Positions 12,540 through 25,330 of a stretch of DNA of 64,000 nucleotides are shown here, in pieces. Position 1 is the stretch's first letter, and the number at the start of each line of letters is the position of its first letter. A program made the translations under genes and the position numbers. The notes under the pieces are model-generated. The model did not search any database. It worked only from the letters and a program-made list of their open reading frames with translations, and had not been told where the DNA came from. The stretch spans positions 5,478,501-5,542,500 of the forward strand of contig CANUEZ040000180.1 of the NCBI GenBank assembly GCA_948099385.1. The letters run 5' to 3'. Origin of the DNA: Fasciola hepatica (lineage: Eukaryota > Platyhelminthes > Trematoda > Plagiorchiida > Fasciolidae).

Positions 12540-12660
12540 CTTGTTGGGAGTCATCAGTGGCAGTGTATAGCCACTCAGCCCCAACGGGGACTCGAACCAT
12601 GAGTGAGTCAAACACCTAACCATCAGACTATTTGGGGTGGCTCTCAAAGGTTTGCTGGAC
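12540..12660 (-). mobile_element. tRNA-derived SINE head (family 1)
   Basis: On the minus strand it shows an A-box-like stretch (TAGTCTGATGGTTAGGTG) and a perfect B-box-like GGTTCGAGTCC (12588-12598), then a short body. The spacing is tRNA-like, but the cloverleaf is not complete, so this is a SINE and not a tRNA gene. It resembles the copies at 24345 and 62605. Confidence 0.7.
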
Positions 12661-15600
12661 ATATATGTTACATGATATAGTACCCTTCGGTCACTGACTG
12701 TAAACGGTAAGCGACCGTTTCCCGCACAGCGATCGACTCCAGTGGAGGATGACTTATGGATGTAATTAGGCGCATACTAGTGCACGGGCAAATAATTACG
12801 CTAGAATGCTTACAGTCAATTATTCTTACTCGAAATAAGTTTCAAACATTTGAGAATGGACAGAGTGGCTAGTTAGGGGTCATGCGCATACAACTTCACT
12901 TGCATTCAAGTTGAACTAAAAGTTGAGCATTGACTTCCATCCCGTTCATAGGAGTGTCGTGAGTGAGAGATATTTGTAGACGAAACCAAGTTGTATGAAC
13001 ACAAGTTAGTCCCTCTGATTTTTCTTTGGATATTAAAATATTTTCCTGTAGTCCACCAATCAGTTAACTTAGAAAGACTTCCCCAACATCTAGTTTGACA
13101 ATTTTATGATGTTTAAAGGGCCGATTCTCCTGTATCAACTCTTTGTAGGAGATAATAATATTAGAGCGTTTACAGCGATAAACGATGATGGTTCTCGTAA
13201 CGAGAAATTTGGTTTCTGTCTCACAGTGGCAACCAATCTTTTGCAATATATCGTTTGGGCTTGGCCGAGCCAGGAAATAGCTCTAGTAGCTTCCGCGTAC
13301 GCATGTGGTGCTAAGTAAAAGGTGTCACTTGAAAATTATTAATCACAGGAAAGACTCCGCAAAAGACGATAATTCCTATAAGCAACAGCCACTTCTTGCC
13401 TGCGCAAAGGTACGAGCTTTGTTACTTCGATCCGTTGGTAAACGCGCGTAAAAGAGATTGAGCGTGAAAAAAGGAACCCCAGCGCAATGATGTGAGAAAC
13501 AAGTCAACAAGCCTTTTGTTAACTCCCAGCAAAATAAAATCCCAAATAGAACTGGTTTTGTCCACAATTAACAACATGGAAAATCACGGAGAATACCTCT
13601 GACGAAAAAGCGTGATAATACGGTGAACTGAGAAACCTAAACTAAATAAAAATGTCTAGTTTTTCTGACCGTGATTTTCGGCAGAGGTTTGGTTTGTTTG
13701 ACTGAAAATCACATCCGAACTGTCAGTTTATGGGTTGAAAGGACTGCAGTGGGGTCCTTCGCATGATCACTTAATCTTGGAACGAAATCCACGGGATTGT
13801 ATTCAAATGAATGTCTTGCGTATCTGTGTAAAAATAAACTTCTTGACTTAACGCATGCCCACGGCTATACTAGGCCGACGAACTATAACGGGGAATAGTT
13901 GCTTCGCTGTCTATGGCGAGGTTCAGCACCATAAGCTTCCTCATAGGCTAGGGATTTAAACCTCTTAGGGTCACAGCTCGATGAGTCTCGGTTGGACAGA
14001 GAAGAAATATATGGTAGTGGTTGTTTCCCGGTGACACAAGTACATTCTGCATGAAGTTAATCGTGATAGACTTGGAAAGAGATGCACATCCAAGTTATCC
14101 ACATTTTTAAGAGTCATGATCATCGGCAGTAATCGAAACCGCGCAAATACTCCTTGGATTTTTGAAGTCATTACACGCTTCGCCTCTTTTGACAAGTTTG
14201 GCTAGGACCAGAAGATGCGGTTACTCCCGGATTCGGAACGAACGGTCGATACTTTTTGTCGGTGAGAACAATTTCCGTTTTGGTCAAATGTTTCATCTGA
14301 AATGGGGTCCGTTCGTCGTTCTTCTAAGTAGATGAAAAACGGAAATATTATGAGTTCACCGAAAATGCTTTTGCACAAATTCTGTCGGACTGATATTCAG
14401 AGAAACCCATACATTTTTTTTCTCAGGAAGGTTTCATTGCGTAAAAGTCATCCTTTAAAAAGGTTTGTCGAGGTCAATGTATACCTACATATGGATTCAT
14501 CGTGAATCAACGCTATTTGTATTATTCGAGATTAATTTTTGTATACTAATAAAATGCTTCACTAGAATTGCAAATCCTTCATTATGACTTTAAGTAAATG
14601 AGAAATTGAAACTCCATGAGGCAATTGGTCAATCAACAACGTCTCCATGGAAAAACTTCACAAAACTTCGTGTCTGATGACAAGAGGAAAAAATATATTT
14701 GTTCTTAGGATGATAATTCATTGCAAGTTGAAAGTCACTTCAAAGTTCGTGTATCCAGTGGAATATTGGAAGAGGGATTGTCTAAGAATACCACACTGGA
14801 AGCGAAATTCCCCTTTGGAAATGTTCACATTAAAATTGCATATGCATACGCGAGATCTTTTGACTTTCAATGAAATAGTGACTTTTTATTGACTTTCTAT
14901 CAATATTCAATTCACAATTCTTATAAACTGAGCTGCGAGATGGTTTTTGTCAGATCATTTGGTTAACTATTCTCTGCAGTCCCGCAGTTACGTTGATCCT
15001 AGTGCTTCAAATGATACCTGACGGAAAGGGACAAATTATCCGTATGTTAAAAGCAAAACAATAAACTCTGTCCTTGTCATGGGCTAACAATGTAGTTATC
15101 CCTGGATGAATTGAACTGCTAACCGCCACCCACCCCACTTTGATCAGCTGCGTTGATCGGGAGGTGTGTTGTGCATGTCCACGATAAATCTGCCTCGATT
15201 TTCATTGTTATTCGAGGTAGATAGCGGTTGAATGATGGGTTGAAATGCTCAGTCCATGCATGACATTCGCACAAAGTTACGAAAAGGATGACAAACTGGT
15301 CTGGTTGGTGCTGGACACCTCAGGCTGGGACCGTCGAGGTCCACCAACCGGACAGTCGGAGATTTTACGCGACACCATCGGTCAGCCAAAGTACCCTTCT
15401 TTGATCCTTTCAAAGTTCTATTCATGCTTCGATTACATCCCAGTTGAAGTCCCAGGAAGAAACGAGCAAAACGGGAGCAACATGATCCAGGAGAGTGAAT
15501 AGGATAACTGAACTAAAATGAATTGTAAAATTGGGAAAACTGGTACACCCCCATTGCTTTAATTTCTTCTAGGATGTGTCTAAGCCAAACCTTTCCGCAA

Positions 15601-17139
15601 GAAAAAGCATCCAAGCTGTCCGCCACAACATTCCATACTAAACCAACAAAATGCAAAGTGGGACAATTGAATGAAATGTAAGGAACAGTTTTGCTACCCA
15701 CACAAAAATGCCGCTTGCGTTTTTGATTATTTGAAGATAATTTTTTATGAATTTTTCTCCAGTGCTAACTCACAAGATCTAGATTCAGACGTATGTAGGA
15801 GAAAATGTCTCACAAGAAAACCGGGATATTCTTAAGTTTTGGCTTAAAAGACGTTATTCGTTTCCTCATTCACGGGACTCTATTTATTAGTTATTATCTA
15901 TTGAAACAATCATCACCATAAGCTTTGACAACGAGGATAATCAAACTATTCATTCAAAATAATATGACGGTGGTTTGTACAAGACAAAGTTACATGAAGA
16001 ATTCCGACCTCAACAATAACGAGGCATCCGCCTCCAATAGATTATCTGGTGGATTTGACGCGGTCATTCAAAAAGCTTTTGTGCAACCGAAATGAACGTG
16101 TTGGCGTGCTGCGAAACTTTATCGGTCATATCAGAAACACAGACACACACACACACTCTCTCTCTCTCTCTGTGCGAGCAGCAACAATCACTTCGACACT
16201 TCTGCTTTCCCCCGGCAATTAGTCACACAACCCCACAAGAGTTACTGATCAAAATATTACAAAAGCTTTTCCCATTTAGCCCCATTGTCTAGCCCAATAA
16301 CCGTGTCACACATAAACCGGAACTTGCTGCATCTGGAAAATCAAAGAAATACTGATATTCGTTTTTCCCTCATTAGCCGGACAGAGTGGATCTAATATTT
16401 CCAAATATCAATTTCACCAAAGGATCGGGGCAAAGCTGAATGAAAACAGACAGAGAGTAGCTAAATTCAAAGAAGTTTGAAAGACTCACAAGTAGGATAC
16501 CAGAAGATCGACTGAGGGTAATTTGTACAGGAAGATTATTCCAAATAAATTGATCACGTGAGTGAACAGTGAAAGACATGAGGCATTACGCAGTATTGGC
16601 TGCTATTAAACAATGGCCATTTTCAAATACGTAAAGGAAATTCTAAAAAAGGCGAGCCTAAATATGAAAGCTGCTGGGAGTACTCACCCTGATCTGACGG
16701 AGTTTTGCAGAACCTTTTGTGAGATAATTCACGTAACTCTCACGTGAAAATCCTTATTTTAGGGATGTGAACACGATCGATTGTCCAATTAAAGGAATTG
16801 AAGAAAAAGGAAAAAGTCCATATTCCAAGGTGCACATGACCTTCCTCACACTTTTCAAAATTAGTACAAAATAAGTGAACGCTCTCTCTCTCAAAAAAGT
16901 AACTGGAAGATGAAAGCGAGTGGTATAATAGGGTGTCTGATTACCTTCACAGATACCACCAGTGGTCGAATGCAAATAAAGCCATGTCTACTGAAAGCTT
17001 TTCACAAAAAACCAACTCACTGAGAGCATTTCTCAGAAAAAGTTCGTAATATACCCTAATTAGATGAAGTAGAATGTGGGTAGCAACACAGAGCATTAGC
17101 TAAATCAGGCTCTTCGTTTTGGTCGTGCGTTGAAGGCAA
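12661..17139. other. No recognised gene
   Basis: About 4.5 kb with no recognisable coding region or RNA gene. A compound CA/CT microsatellite lies at 16143-16171. The frame at 15245-15502 (85 codons, plus strand) matches no family I know. The base composition is ordinary for the window. Confidence 0.4.
16143..16171. repeat. (CA)n(CT)n compound microsatellite
   Basis: A short CA run passes directly into a CT run. A larger tract of the same compound type, in the opposite order, is at 29091-29146. Confidence 0.9.
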
Positions 17140-17270
17140 CTAATGTCAAAAAGTGGCGATTATTCTAATCACAGATCCTTTTCTCCAGACACTCGCGCTC
17201 GTTATTCCATCGCTCTTATGATCAAAGTCATGAGCAACCGCGTAGAAAGGTTCATAACCAAGTTATATTT
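17140..17270 (+). pseudogene. Possible LINE reverse-transcriptase fragment
   Basis: The frame reads KSGDYSNHRSFSP and, a little later, MIKVMSNRVERF. This resembles the conserved reverse-transcriptase segment with a KSGD-type loop followed by a KVME-type helix in non-LTR elements, with a small insertion between the two. It is short, there is no clear continuation, and the neighbouring repeat at 17440 does not obviously belong to it. Treat it as a tentative relic. Confidence 0.35.
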
Positions 17271-17439
17271 CGTCCCACTCCCGAATAAATGCGAACACGA
17301 AAGCAAACCAATTCATGTCTCATTTCACGAAGAAAAAACACGTGAAAAAGCAAAACTATGGACTACACCTCCGTAGTATGATTAAATTTGGGGGAAAAAA
17401 TAAAATCCCTGCTAGGGAATGCAACAATGGATGGCATGA

Positions 17440-17998
17440 TTCTAATACAATCCTTTCTCTCTACAGCACTCACACCATCACAACAAATTTCCGTAGAACA
17501 AATCTCGGTGTCCCAGATCCTCTTCAGTACTCATTTTGCATCTCGCCTTCTGCACATTGGAGTCAGTTCACGTGATATGTGAGTTACTTGATAAGAATCG
17601 ACTCATTCACCAATGAGCCCTCTCACCTACCTACCTCCCTAAGCGGAGAGCATAAACCCTACTCATTGTTTCGTGGTTATTCGACTGCTAGAATTCTGTG
17701 GAAGGGCACAATTCACACTGCCCACTGCAAGTATCTTGATTGAGGCTAACCATTCCAACTAGTTAGAAGATTAAGGAATACCTGTTAGTCTACTCAAAAC
17801 TATTCATAGTAACTAATGACTTGTATGTTTTTCACCCGAATTGCACAGCTCTTCAAGTTGGGAAAAATGGGGAAGAATGAAGATAGATAAGACTATACTT
17901 GTTGCTTTAGAGCACGAAGAACTTAAGTACCATCTGTGAACTTTTACATGAAGTTCGCATGGGTTACATCCCAGTGAAGAACGAAGTCCTCCCCAGTT
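17440..17998 (+). repeat. Dispersed repeat D, copy 1 (inverted partner at 29.6 kb)
   Basis: This segment of about 560 bp is the reverse complement of 29555-30110 at high identity, with scattered substitutions. Landmarks include CCTCCCTAAGCGGAGAGC, CTAGTTAGAAGATTAAGGA and TTGGGAAAAATGGGGAAGA. Weaker homology continues a little outside the left end. It has no intact coding frame and its class is not determined. It ends about 330 bp before the hammerhead repeat pair at 18.35 kb. Confidence 0.85.
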
Positions 17999-18348
17999 AA
18001 TTAACTGTTACGTTGCAGTAAAGAAAAGTGTGGTTTCTATTATTCGCATATACTGCTCCCCTTTAATCGATAAATTTTATGCACTTTAATTAGGCGGATA
18101 AAGACTTGAATTGTCTATAAGCTGATGGATTATCGGCGAGAGTACAGTGGTGTGACAACCGTGTACGCTTCGTCGATTTTCTTTGTGAAATTAATTGTTG
18201 TTTTGCCCGTCCCCACGGAATTCCAAAAGAGGTTCGAACTGGGACAGAGTTTGGGATATTCAGTTGCTCACGACAAGGCACTAGCCTCCAGGGTTACCTC
18301 TCGATTCATATCAACATTACAGCAGGCAACCATTATATATATAATGGT

Positions 18349-18678
18349 AGTAAGTGACACGCAAACATATGGAAAAAACTTTCCCGGAAGCACACCGCCG
18401 ATTTTGCGATTGCTGCCGCTCATCAGGTACGTGGTCCCGATAATCCTGTACCCACTCGTCTTCATACACGTACACTCCAATGTTACTTCTTCTCTAGGAT
18501 CTAATGTGAATTGTCTGGAGTGTGAATGGATACTTTTCATTGAAGAGCCCACAAATGAATCACAACTGTGATTTCTGATAGTTATTCGTGTCTGGGTCAC
18601 TGCTAACCCAACGAACAGCGAGGCTGTATGTGCAAGCGCTCATATTGATAGTAAGTAGTATGTAAACGTGTGGACAAC
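18349..18678 (-). repeat. Diverged copy of the 301-bp hammerhead repeat, minus strand
   Basis: This is a diverged single copy of the unit arrayed at 44.5-45.6 kb, in the same minus orientation. It shares the GAAGAGCCCACAAATGAATC block, the AACCCAACGAACA block and a decayed hammerhead. It extends about 40 bp beyond the hammerhead cleavage side and stops next to a perfect 20-bp AT-rich palindrome (18329-18348). It meets an oppositely oriented partial copy at 18679. Confidence 0.85.
18390..18432 (-). ncRNA. Decayed hammerhead ribozyme
   Basis: The CTGATGA core is intact and helix II is present (GCGG, loop CAGCAA, TCGC with one wobble pair). The second core strand reads AAA where GAA is required, so the catalytic G12 is changed. 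The cleavage triplet corresponding to GTC has also changed (GGCG). Helix I keeps some pairing between GTAC-type and GTGTGC strands. Self-cleavage is not expected. Confidence 0.7.
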
Positions 18679-18869
18679 GAAGGGTATCCATTCACATTCC
18701 AGACGACTCAAATTAGATCCTAGTGAAGATATAAGATGGGAGTACACAAGTATAAAGATGAGTAGGCAGAGGAGTACAGGGTACGCATGCTTGATGACTG
18801 GTAACAACAACGAAACCGGTCATGAGTGTCCGGGGAAATTTTGTCCTCTAGTTTGCATACTACTTACTG

Positions 18870-18872
<3 letters not shown>
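18679..18872 (+). repeat. Partial copy of the 301-bp hammerhead repeat, plus strand
   Basis: This plus-strand fragment starts with GAAGGGTATCCATTCACA, continues through the TCAAATTAGATCCTAGTG block and a decayed hammerhead, and ends at CTTACTGTGAA directly against a TA microsatellite. It is opposed to the minus-strand copy at 18349-18678, so the pair forms an imperfect inverted repeat. Confidence 0.8.
18784..18836 (+). ncRNA. Decayed hammerhead ribozyme
   Basis: The element keeps GAAACCGGTC, which gives the second core strand, the short self-complementary helix III and the GTC cleavage triplet ending at 18821. The first core strand reads TTGATGA in place of CTGATGA, so C3 is changed, and helix II (CTGG, loop, CAAC) no longer pairs. 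Activity is not expected. Confidence 0.7.
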
Positions 18873-18930
<58 letters not shown>

Positions 18931-18936
18931 GTGTGT
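18873..18936. repeat. (TA)n followed by (GT)n
   Basis: A TA run of about 55 bp abuts the plus-strand hammerhead repeat and grades into a short GT run. AT runs flank the related array at 44.5-45.6 kb in the same way, which suggests that this family either inserts into TA microsatellites or creates them. Confidence 0.95.
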
Positions 18937-21900
18937 GCGCCCACGACGAAGAGCTAAGGAACACGCAGATGAACATCACATGGAAATACGCGGTATCGTG
19001 ATCCCATATTTTCACTTACTCAATCGTAGTTCGAGACTATTCCCAGTGTGGATCACAAGTTTACCAAAAACACCATTCAGCTCAGAGTACTTTTTAATTA
19101 CTTACCAAAGTATCCCCGTCATTCTCGGCAGAATTTACGTTACTTAAGCGAAGCTGTCTTTTCTCATCGATACAATTACAATTATTTTGTGAAATCTTCT
19201 TTCACGAACCATCCTTTATGGAGCCTTCCAAACTCGTGAGGGAAGAGCACATTGCAAAAATCACCAACTTAGTAACGAAACCATGAGACTGAGACCGGAA
19301 TCAACCAATAAAGAACTTCGTGATTATCTTTCAACAGTAGCTGCATTTTTTATGGAAACTGATCCAGTTTAGTGTGGCTCATCTAGATGTTTCAGTGCAA
19401 CTGGAATACCTGACAAACCTCTCTTGACTGGTTGGTGGCTTGCTTCTCTGGACAGCAGGCTTCTGTTCTTGGTTGTTTTATATACCGGTGGAGTTCGTTG
19501 CTTCAGACTGCTGAGCTTTGTGGTTCAGTCACCCACGTTCTGCACCAGTCGAGGTGTTTCTGTTTTGTCGGCTACCAAGTACAGAAAATATAGATTTTGT
19601 TTTGTTTTATTTTATCTTATTTACTTTTTATTGAAAAATACTAGTGCAGAGATTCAGGAAAGGGTTGCAGCTAATTGGAAGTTTCCAATTAGGGGAGTGA
19701 CCGGCAGTAGCGGTACGAGAAATCGAACCGGGTTCCTAAGGGTCAGAAGTCCACCACGATGGCCGTTCGACCAATGCCAGTGTACAGGCGGGACTGACTG
19801 AAATGGCACAGGGGCAGCTGCACAGTAATTAAAGCACAATAGTTCATTTGGAGTCTCCCGAATGGTCTCTCCGCGAACGGAGCACCGAGATGACAGATGT
19901 GTTTGTGCGAGTCTTGGCTTTATTCTTCCCTCTGCTTTGTAAGTAGTTGTACCGACGACCAATCTGAAGTGGGGGATTACTTGGACTCTTGAGAATATCT
20001 AAATAAGAAGTCTCCTCGCTGAATGTTCTTAACACTTCGACGAATAAAGTGGTTGTCATAAGAGTCCAGTGTCACGCCCTATCTTCGGACTGGTCCAGAT
20101 GATGACATTTCAAGTGACTATGTGGAGTGATAAAGAAATCCTAGCACCTGGCTGTCTGTGGCTATGGTGAATTTAATCCCGAAGACGTATTTGTGCAGGC
20201 TTTTCAGCCCCCCCCCCAGGCAACAGATATGTCAATCGAACGATGATTAGCTATATTTGTAAAGCTCGAATGATAAATTCATGAACGACAAGGAATTGAA
20301 TCCATCGTCAAGCAAAATTTGCAAATATTCATCTGTTATATCAGTCTACGTAATAGCTTTAGAGCCTAAAGGTTGAAACAGCATATGTCCCGGAGTAGTC
20401 TATTGTTAATTAAAAAAGTAAGTAGCACATATCCGTGAGATTTTGCCATCTATCTTTACCAGGGTTATAATTGAAATGACCCAAGTGTGATAACCCAACT
20501 GACGTACTGATTCCTTTTTTATACTTGGAGAGTGCAGACTCTTAAACAACGTCACGTAAACTAAGTGCAATGACTGATCGACTGAGAACTGACGTCATAA
20601 GATACTTTTAGCCTGATAAGTGTGTAGACATCTCAAAAGCGATTTGAAAGCACTAGAGGATAAAAGTTCGCGTGTGAGAAACACCAGACTACAAACAACA
20701 AAATCTTGATGTACATTTTGTGAAGAATGTTCAACCGTAGGATGAATTGGCTGAAACCAGAAATGTCCACTGGTGGGGGGTGGGAGAGAATCGGGGAACT
20801 TGGTTGAGATAGTACACAAACCTACAACAGGTGACGAGAGCCCACTGACACCTCTAATCGGTATGTCAGCGGGCCAGGTATGAGCAAGAGGGAAATAGGT
20901 TCTCAGCTCAGACCTTGAAGTAATAGACTCAGCACTAATCATATCATTAGAAAAGCTGCAAAGATTAGTGCTTGGAACAGACAACGTCTTGGTTACGTCC
21001 GAGGAGTGGCTACGGAAGACAAGGAAAGGAAGTCCAATTCGTCTTCAATGAAACTGGGACCAAAACTGAGTCAATGGTTATTCGACAAAAACATTCTGCA
21101 TATAACCGACTTCATTGCAGGAAATATATTTGGCGTGTTAGTGTAAGCACAAGGACTGAGAGTACATTAGTCTCCAGGATGAAAATTCACTCCTCTCTTT
21201 CTTGTCAGAAACGTGTCAGCTGCTTGCCTTCTTAGAAGAAAAGGCATCTCCTATTGGGCCGTTTGATATTTTGATTTTTTTCTATGGGTTATAGCCCCCG
21301 TTACTCTCGGTTGTATCGGCAAGAATTGAACAAAATCAATTCGTATACGGTCCGGCTCTTTTTTGTACGTTAAACAAAAAGCAACGGCCCTTCTCACTGA
21401 AACCGCAGCCGAATGCATAATGCTGTGCTTTGTCACGTTTAACCGTCTCATCCGACTAGGTAAACCCGTCCAATTTATATGCTTCTGACTTCAGAATAGC
21501 CAAAAAATTGTCCTTTTCTCGTACACAATCTTGACGCGGGCTAACACCTTGCGCTTTTTAATACATTTTCTTGAATACTAATTTAGCCGTGGGGAATACA
21601 ACATTCGATAAAGCTGAAATGACCTATTTTCTTTGTAAGACACATTTATTCAGATTGCCGAATTACAACAGTTTTAACGAGGAATTGACTACACACTGCT
21701 TTATTTTTGTTCGGGATCAGTGGGGACTAGACACGTATTCCTCTATTACGAGCAAAATCCTTTTATACAACGATATCTGATCGTACACTTTCATGCCTAA
21801 ATAATTTTCCCTTAGACAACAAAGGTCACGTGATTGTAAGTGTTTATTGCATGATACATATGAATTAAAGCGGCTGAGATAAATCCAATATTCCCAATAT

Positions 21901-24344
21901 TTACTGCACCACATAGGAGTGAATTGGGGGTAAAAATCATGCTAAAACCAACCCGTTCGTGCTGCTCTTGGAATTGTGAAGGTCCCATGAGGTGAACAAT
22001 ACAAGAAGGGTGAGGGTGCTCTCCAGTTCATCAGTTCTTGCAAATGATCGATATTTGTAATGAGTGCGAGATGTTGGGACAAACAATTCTAATCAACGAA
22101 ATGCCGCTTTTTCATGGGAAAGTCAATTAGCCCAAGGGAAAAAGGGACTACAGAAGCAAGTTCACGAGAAAAGAACCCAAGGTAGTAACGGTAAAGGATC
22201 TAAACCGCAGAATGATCTGTGTTTGCTCTTTTCAAACCCGCCGATGATTCCGGTTTATTTGCCTTGTTTCTTTGATGTTTTACATTCATATTATTCTTAT
22301 CTTGATCTATTACAAACCAGTAACGCACACTATTCAATATATGCCGAACGACTACTTTTCCAATAATTATTGCTTGTTAGTTCGCGTGAGAACCCTATAT
22401 TAGATACTTTAAGAAACTCGTTTTTCAATTCGGTACACGTCTGTCCTGATTGTCTTTCTGACGTATCAAACAAAGAATAAATCGGGCAAAATTCATTCGA
22501 TTTACGTACCGTACAACTACTGCATTGTTTTACTCCGTGTTTAGGATCACCACTTAATGCCTTCATCATTCTCCTTACGGCTCAGTTAACTCTGTCATCG
22601 TTTTAACAAACCCTAAACCGCGTACACCTCAGCTGTTTCTCACCGGAAGGAATTTGCCCCCATACGAACGAATCATTCATCACAGTCAAATATGCTCTCG
22701 GTCAGTCGGTCAGACAGGCAGGCTGGCTGGCGGATGGACGAACGGACGAGTTTGTCCAAGCATGTGGAACCGCTTTGGTAACAGCCGACAATTCCCACAC
22801 AGAAAACTCCGTCGAGTGTGCTCGTGTTTGTGCGCAAATCTTTCGTCATCGATGATCGGGCGACAACGGTCTGCAAACTAATCCCCAGCTGGACGCAAAA
22901 GCCGAACGATCCAGGTGTGTACGCCGGGTGGACACGTCTCTCGGCACCCCACAAGATCCCCTCCCTCCGTCTGTCTGTCTGTTCATCGATCTGTTTTTCC
23001 TATATATCTATCTGTATGACACTTTAAGTGATGGCGGTCAAGAAAAAAGAACGATCGACACATGTTAATAATGTATCGATTCAAGGGTGAAACGTTTGAC
23101 CTTAGAATAGAATAGAATTTGTTTTCCCTCGTGACAATGATCACCCCTAATCAAAACAAAAGCTCTTAAAGTAACTTCCCATTTGACGCTTTCACAGGAA
23201 TGATAAAACATCGCTGGTTAAAATAAGTTGTATAAAGGCTAAGTTAGAAGGAAGTTAAACGGCTGGAAATCAGTCCTGACAATATGTGACCAACAGTCCT
23301 TCATATGAGAATAAAATGTCCCACAACTTATTCTGATCAAGCAACGAGAAGTTAAAAAAACAATTTATACGAATAGCATGACTGAAGACAGTTGCTTTCT
23401 GCACAATTCAACCGCATGCGGAGTTGGAAGATATTGCTTTCCTGGATACTTGATGATAATTTTCCATGGTGGAAGACTTATTCTTCCAAGATTCACAAGC
23501 AGAGACTCATTTTCAAATAAGTTTCACGATGAGACAATGTTGTAGAGAAAAGTGCCCCCTCCGCGTTAGTTGGACTACGTTATTATTGTATGTCTTTGTA
23601 TTCATCGTCGAACGTCAGTAGTATCTTAAGCTGAAGTGATAGTGCAAACAACGGGAGATGGTACAAAGTCATTGCAAAATGAACTTATTGGAAATGCTAC
23701 ACTGGCATCGATGAACACCGATAGCGCAGTCCACCTGAGTCTATAATAAGTTGCACCACTGTTTTGCTGTGAAATCTTGAAGTGTGTTATTGTCGAAAAA
23801 AACCCACTGAGCTGATTAGCTTCAAATTACCTGTGACCTCCAAGGCTTTCACAACCTCTCACATTTTCCCCTGTTTGTAGCGTTTCCATCACTGTCTATC
23901 AACTCCTAACGAAACATCCTGACCACGGTAAATGCGTTCTTTTTTGTAAGTTATTCACCGTCCGTTCCTCTCTTTTGATTCAGTACGGACTGGTTGTGAG
24001 GCTCTATAGAAAGTGAGCTCCATCAGAAATATTGAAGTTCTTATGGATGCTCACTAAAACTGGTTCTTTTTTTTGTCTTGTTCATTGTTGTATCGTTAAA
24101 CTGGCACGGTTATCCGCTCACGTGTACGGTCTTTATCAAATAAGCAGCGAAGTGTGTGTGCTTATATATTTACATGTGAGTGTACGTGTGTGTGCGTGTG
24201 TGTGAGGGAGCTTGAGTGTCGGTTATGTAATGCATGAACAGACGAGTCATCCCGTAAGGATACGTGAGTCAATAGGCTGAAGCAATTGTGAGAGCATCGA
24301 TTGAGATCTGCTTGCGAAAAAACGAACCACTGGGAGCCAGCCTG
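18937..24344. other. No recognised gene; one SINE relic
   Basis: About 5.4 kb with no recognisable coding gene. A tRNA-like relic lies at 19690-19800 (listed separately) and a poly-C run near 20206-20217. The minus-strand frame at 20595-20984 (129 codons) is among the longer ones but shows no motif I recognise. Confidence 0.4.
19690..19800 (-). mobile_element. tRNA-like SINE relic (family 3)
   Basis: Read on the minus strand, a CACTGGCATTGGTCGAACGG stretch resembles an A box and GGTTCGATTTC resembles a B box, followed by the GGTCACTCC ending. The same order recurs at 27005, 47858 and 51545, all on the minus strand. The fold is not an intact tRNA. Confidence 0.6.
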
Positions 24345-24465
24345 AATAGTCCGGTGATTGGATATTCGACTCACAATCGTTCATCCTGGGTCCGAGTCTC
24401 GGTGGGAGTTCGGCGGGTGTGCACTGCAGCTGATTCCTGATTCTTTTCATTGTATTCAGTGGCGA
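24345..24465 (+). mobile_element. tRNA-derived SINE (family 1)
   Basis: It contains an A-box-like TAGTCCGGTGATTGG, a B-box-like GGGTCCGAGTCTC, and the body signature GTGCACTGCAGCTGATTCC, which recurs in the copy at 62605. The two copies define a SINE family with a short common body. Confidence 0.7.
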
Positions 24466-24539
24466 GTTGAACGTTCACACTCAATGAACAATCGCATCAC
24501 GCAAGAGAAATTCTCGCGCGTACATCACTGGCCGCACGC

Positions 24540-24660
24540 ACGGTTTGAATGTGGACCTCTTCACCCCGAGGGCTTGCATGTTACCACTGCGTCACCCTGA
24601 AGGCCCTCAGGCTGATCCAAATCATGAAGTCAAGTTCGTTCAGATGTCGTTCTCTATTCT
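24540..24660 (-). mobile_element. tRNA-derived SINE (family 2)
   Basis: On the minus strand it matches 28500-28630: GATCAGC, then GTGACGCAGTGGTAACATGC (A box) and CATTCAAACC (degenerate B box). The homology includes about 60 bp upstream of the A box, so that leader is part of the repeated unit. Confidence 0.7.
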
Positions 24661-25059
24661 CCGAAAACATGCCCTCCCCCCCTTTCTGTCATTAAATGCA
24701 CTGTTTTCCTGTGGTTCAATACCGTCAGTTGGGCTTATTTCAAACAAGCTCAGCACAGTCGTACTTTTACATCATACCCTCTGTCTAATACGTGACCCTC
24801 GAGAGGTCACCGCTCATAGACGGTAAACAAATCAGATAAAGTGCATGTGGCGACGAGTTCGGGTGCGATCGATATCCAAGTTCAGTCCACCTGAGGCCCA
24901 AAAGTCTGACGGTCACCAGGACCACGGAACAGACGGATCTTGATCAAAAACTGAGTGACCTATTGAGCGCATCAGTGTGCCTGCGCGCGCGTACACAAGC
25001 TAGGATCAGCAGCGAAAAGCAGCGAGGTCGATTATCGATCGCGATGGGTTTGCCGATTG

Positions 25060-25330
25060 CGACCGCGTCACTGGGACAGTGTCAGCAATGCATCGTATAC
25101 AAAAACTTTTGCCCAGGATCGGCAACTTAGCGTCCCACGGAATTTTCATACGGCTTTAGGAGCTGGCAATACTTTTCGGGGTGTTCGTTAAATACCGTTA
25201 GCTCCACTCTCAGTTCTAAACTGTTGTTAATGTGTTTCTGTCGTGCGGACGATTCGTCTTGTTTTCTAGCTAGCCTCAACTCACGTTCCAAATCAGACAC
25301 TCTAGACCTAGACATTTTAGTGGGTTTCAA
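25060..25330 (-). pseudogene. BEL/Pao-type gag N-terminal relic
   Basis: The minus-strand frame from 25330 to 25127 starts with a coiled-coil-like stretch (SDLERELRLARKQ) and continues with LRVELTVFNEHPEKYCQLLK and PYENSV. This matches the layout of BEL/Pao gag polyproteins, in which a charged helical region precedes a segment resembling 'L-x-x-F-x-G-x-P-x-x-Y-W-x-F-x-x-x-F'. Past a stop, DPGQKFLYTMHC is a plausible continuation. No pol domain or LTR was recognised nearby, so this is a small fragment. The assignment is by motif pattern only. Confidence 0.45.

Noticed and set aside
24180..24240. GT-rich tract as a telomere-like or regulatory element
   Set aside because: It is a degenerate simple repeat with no (TTAGGG)n-type unit.
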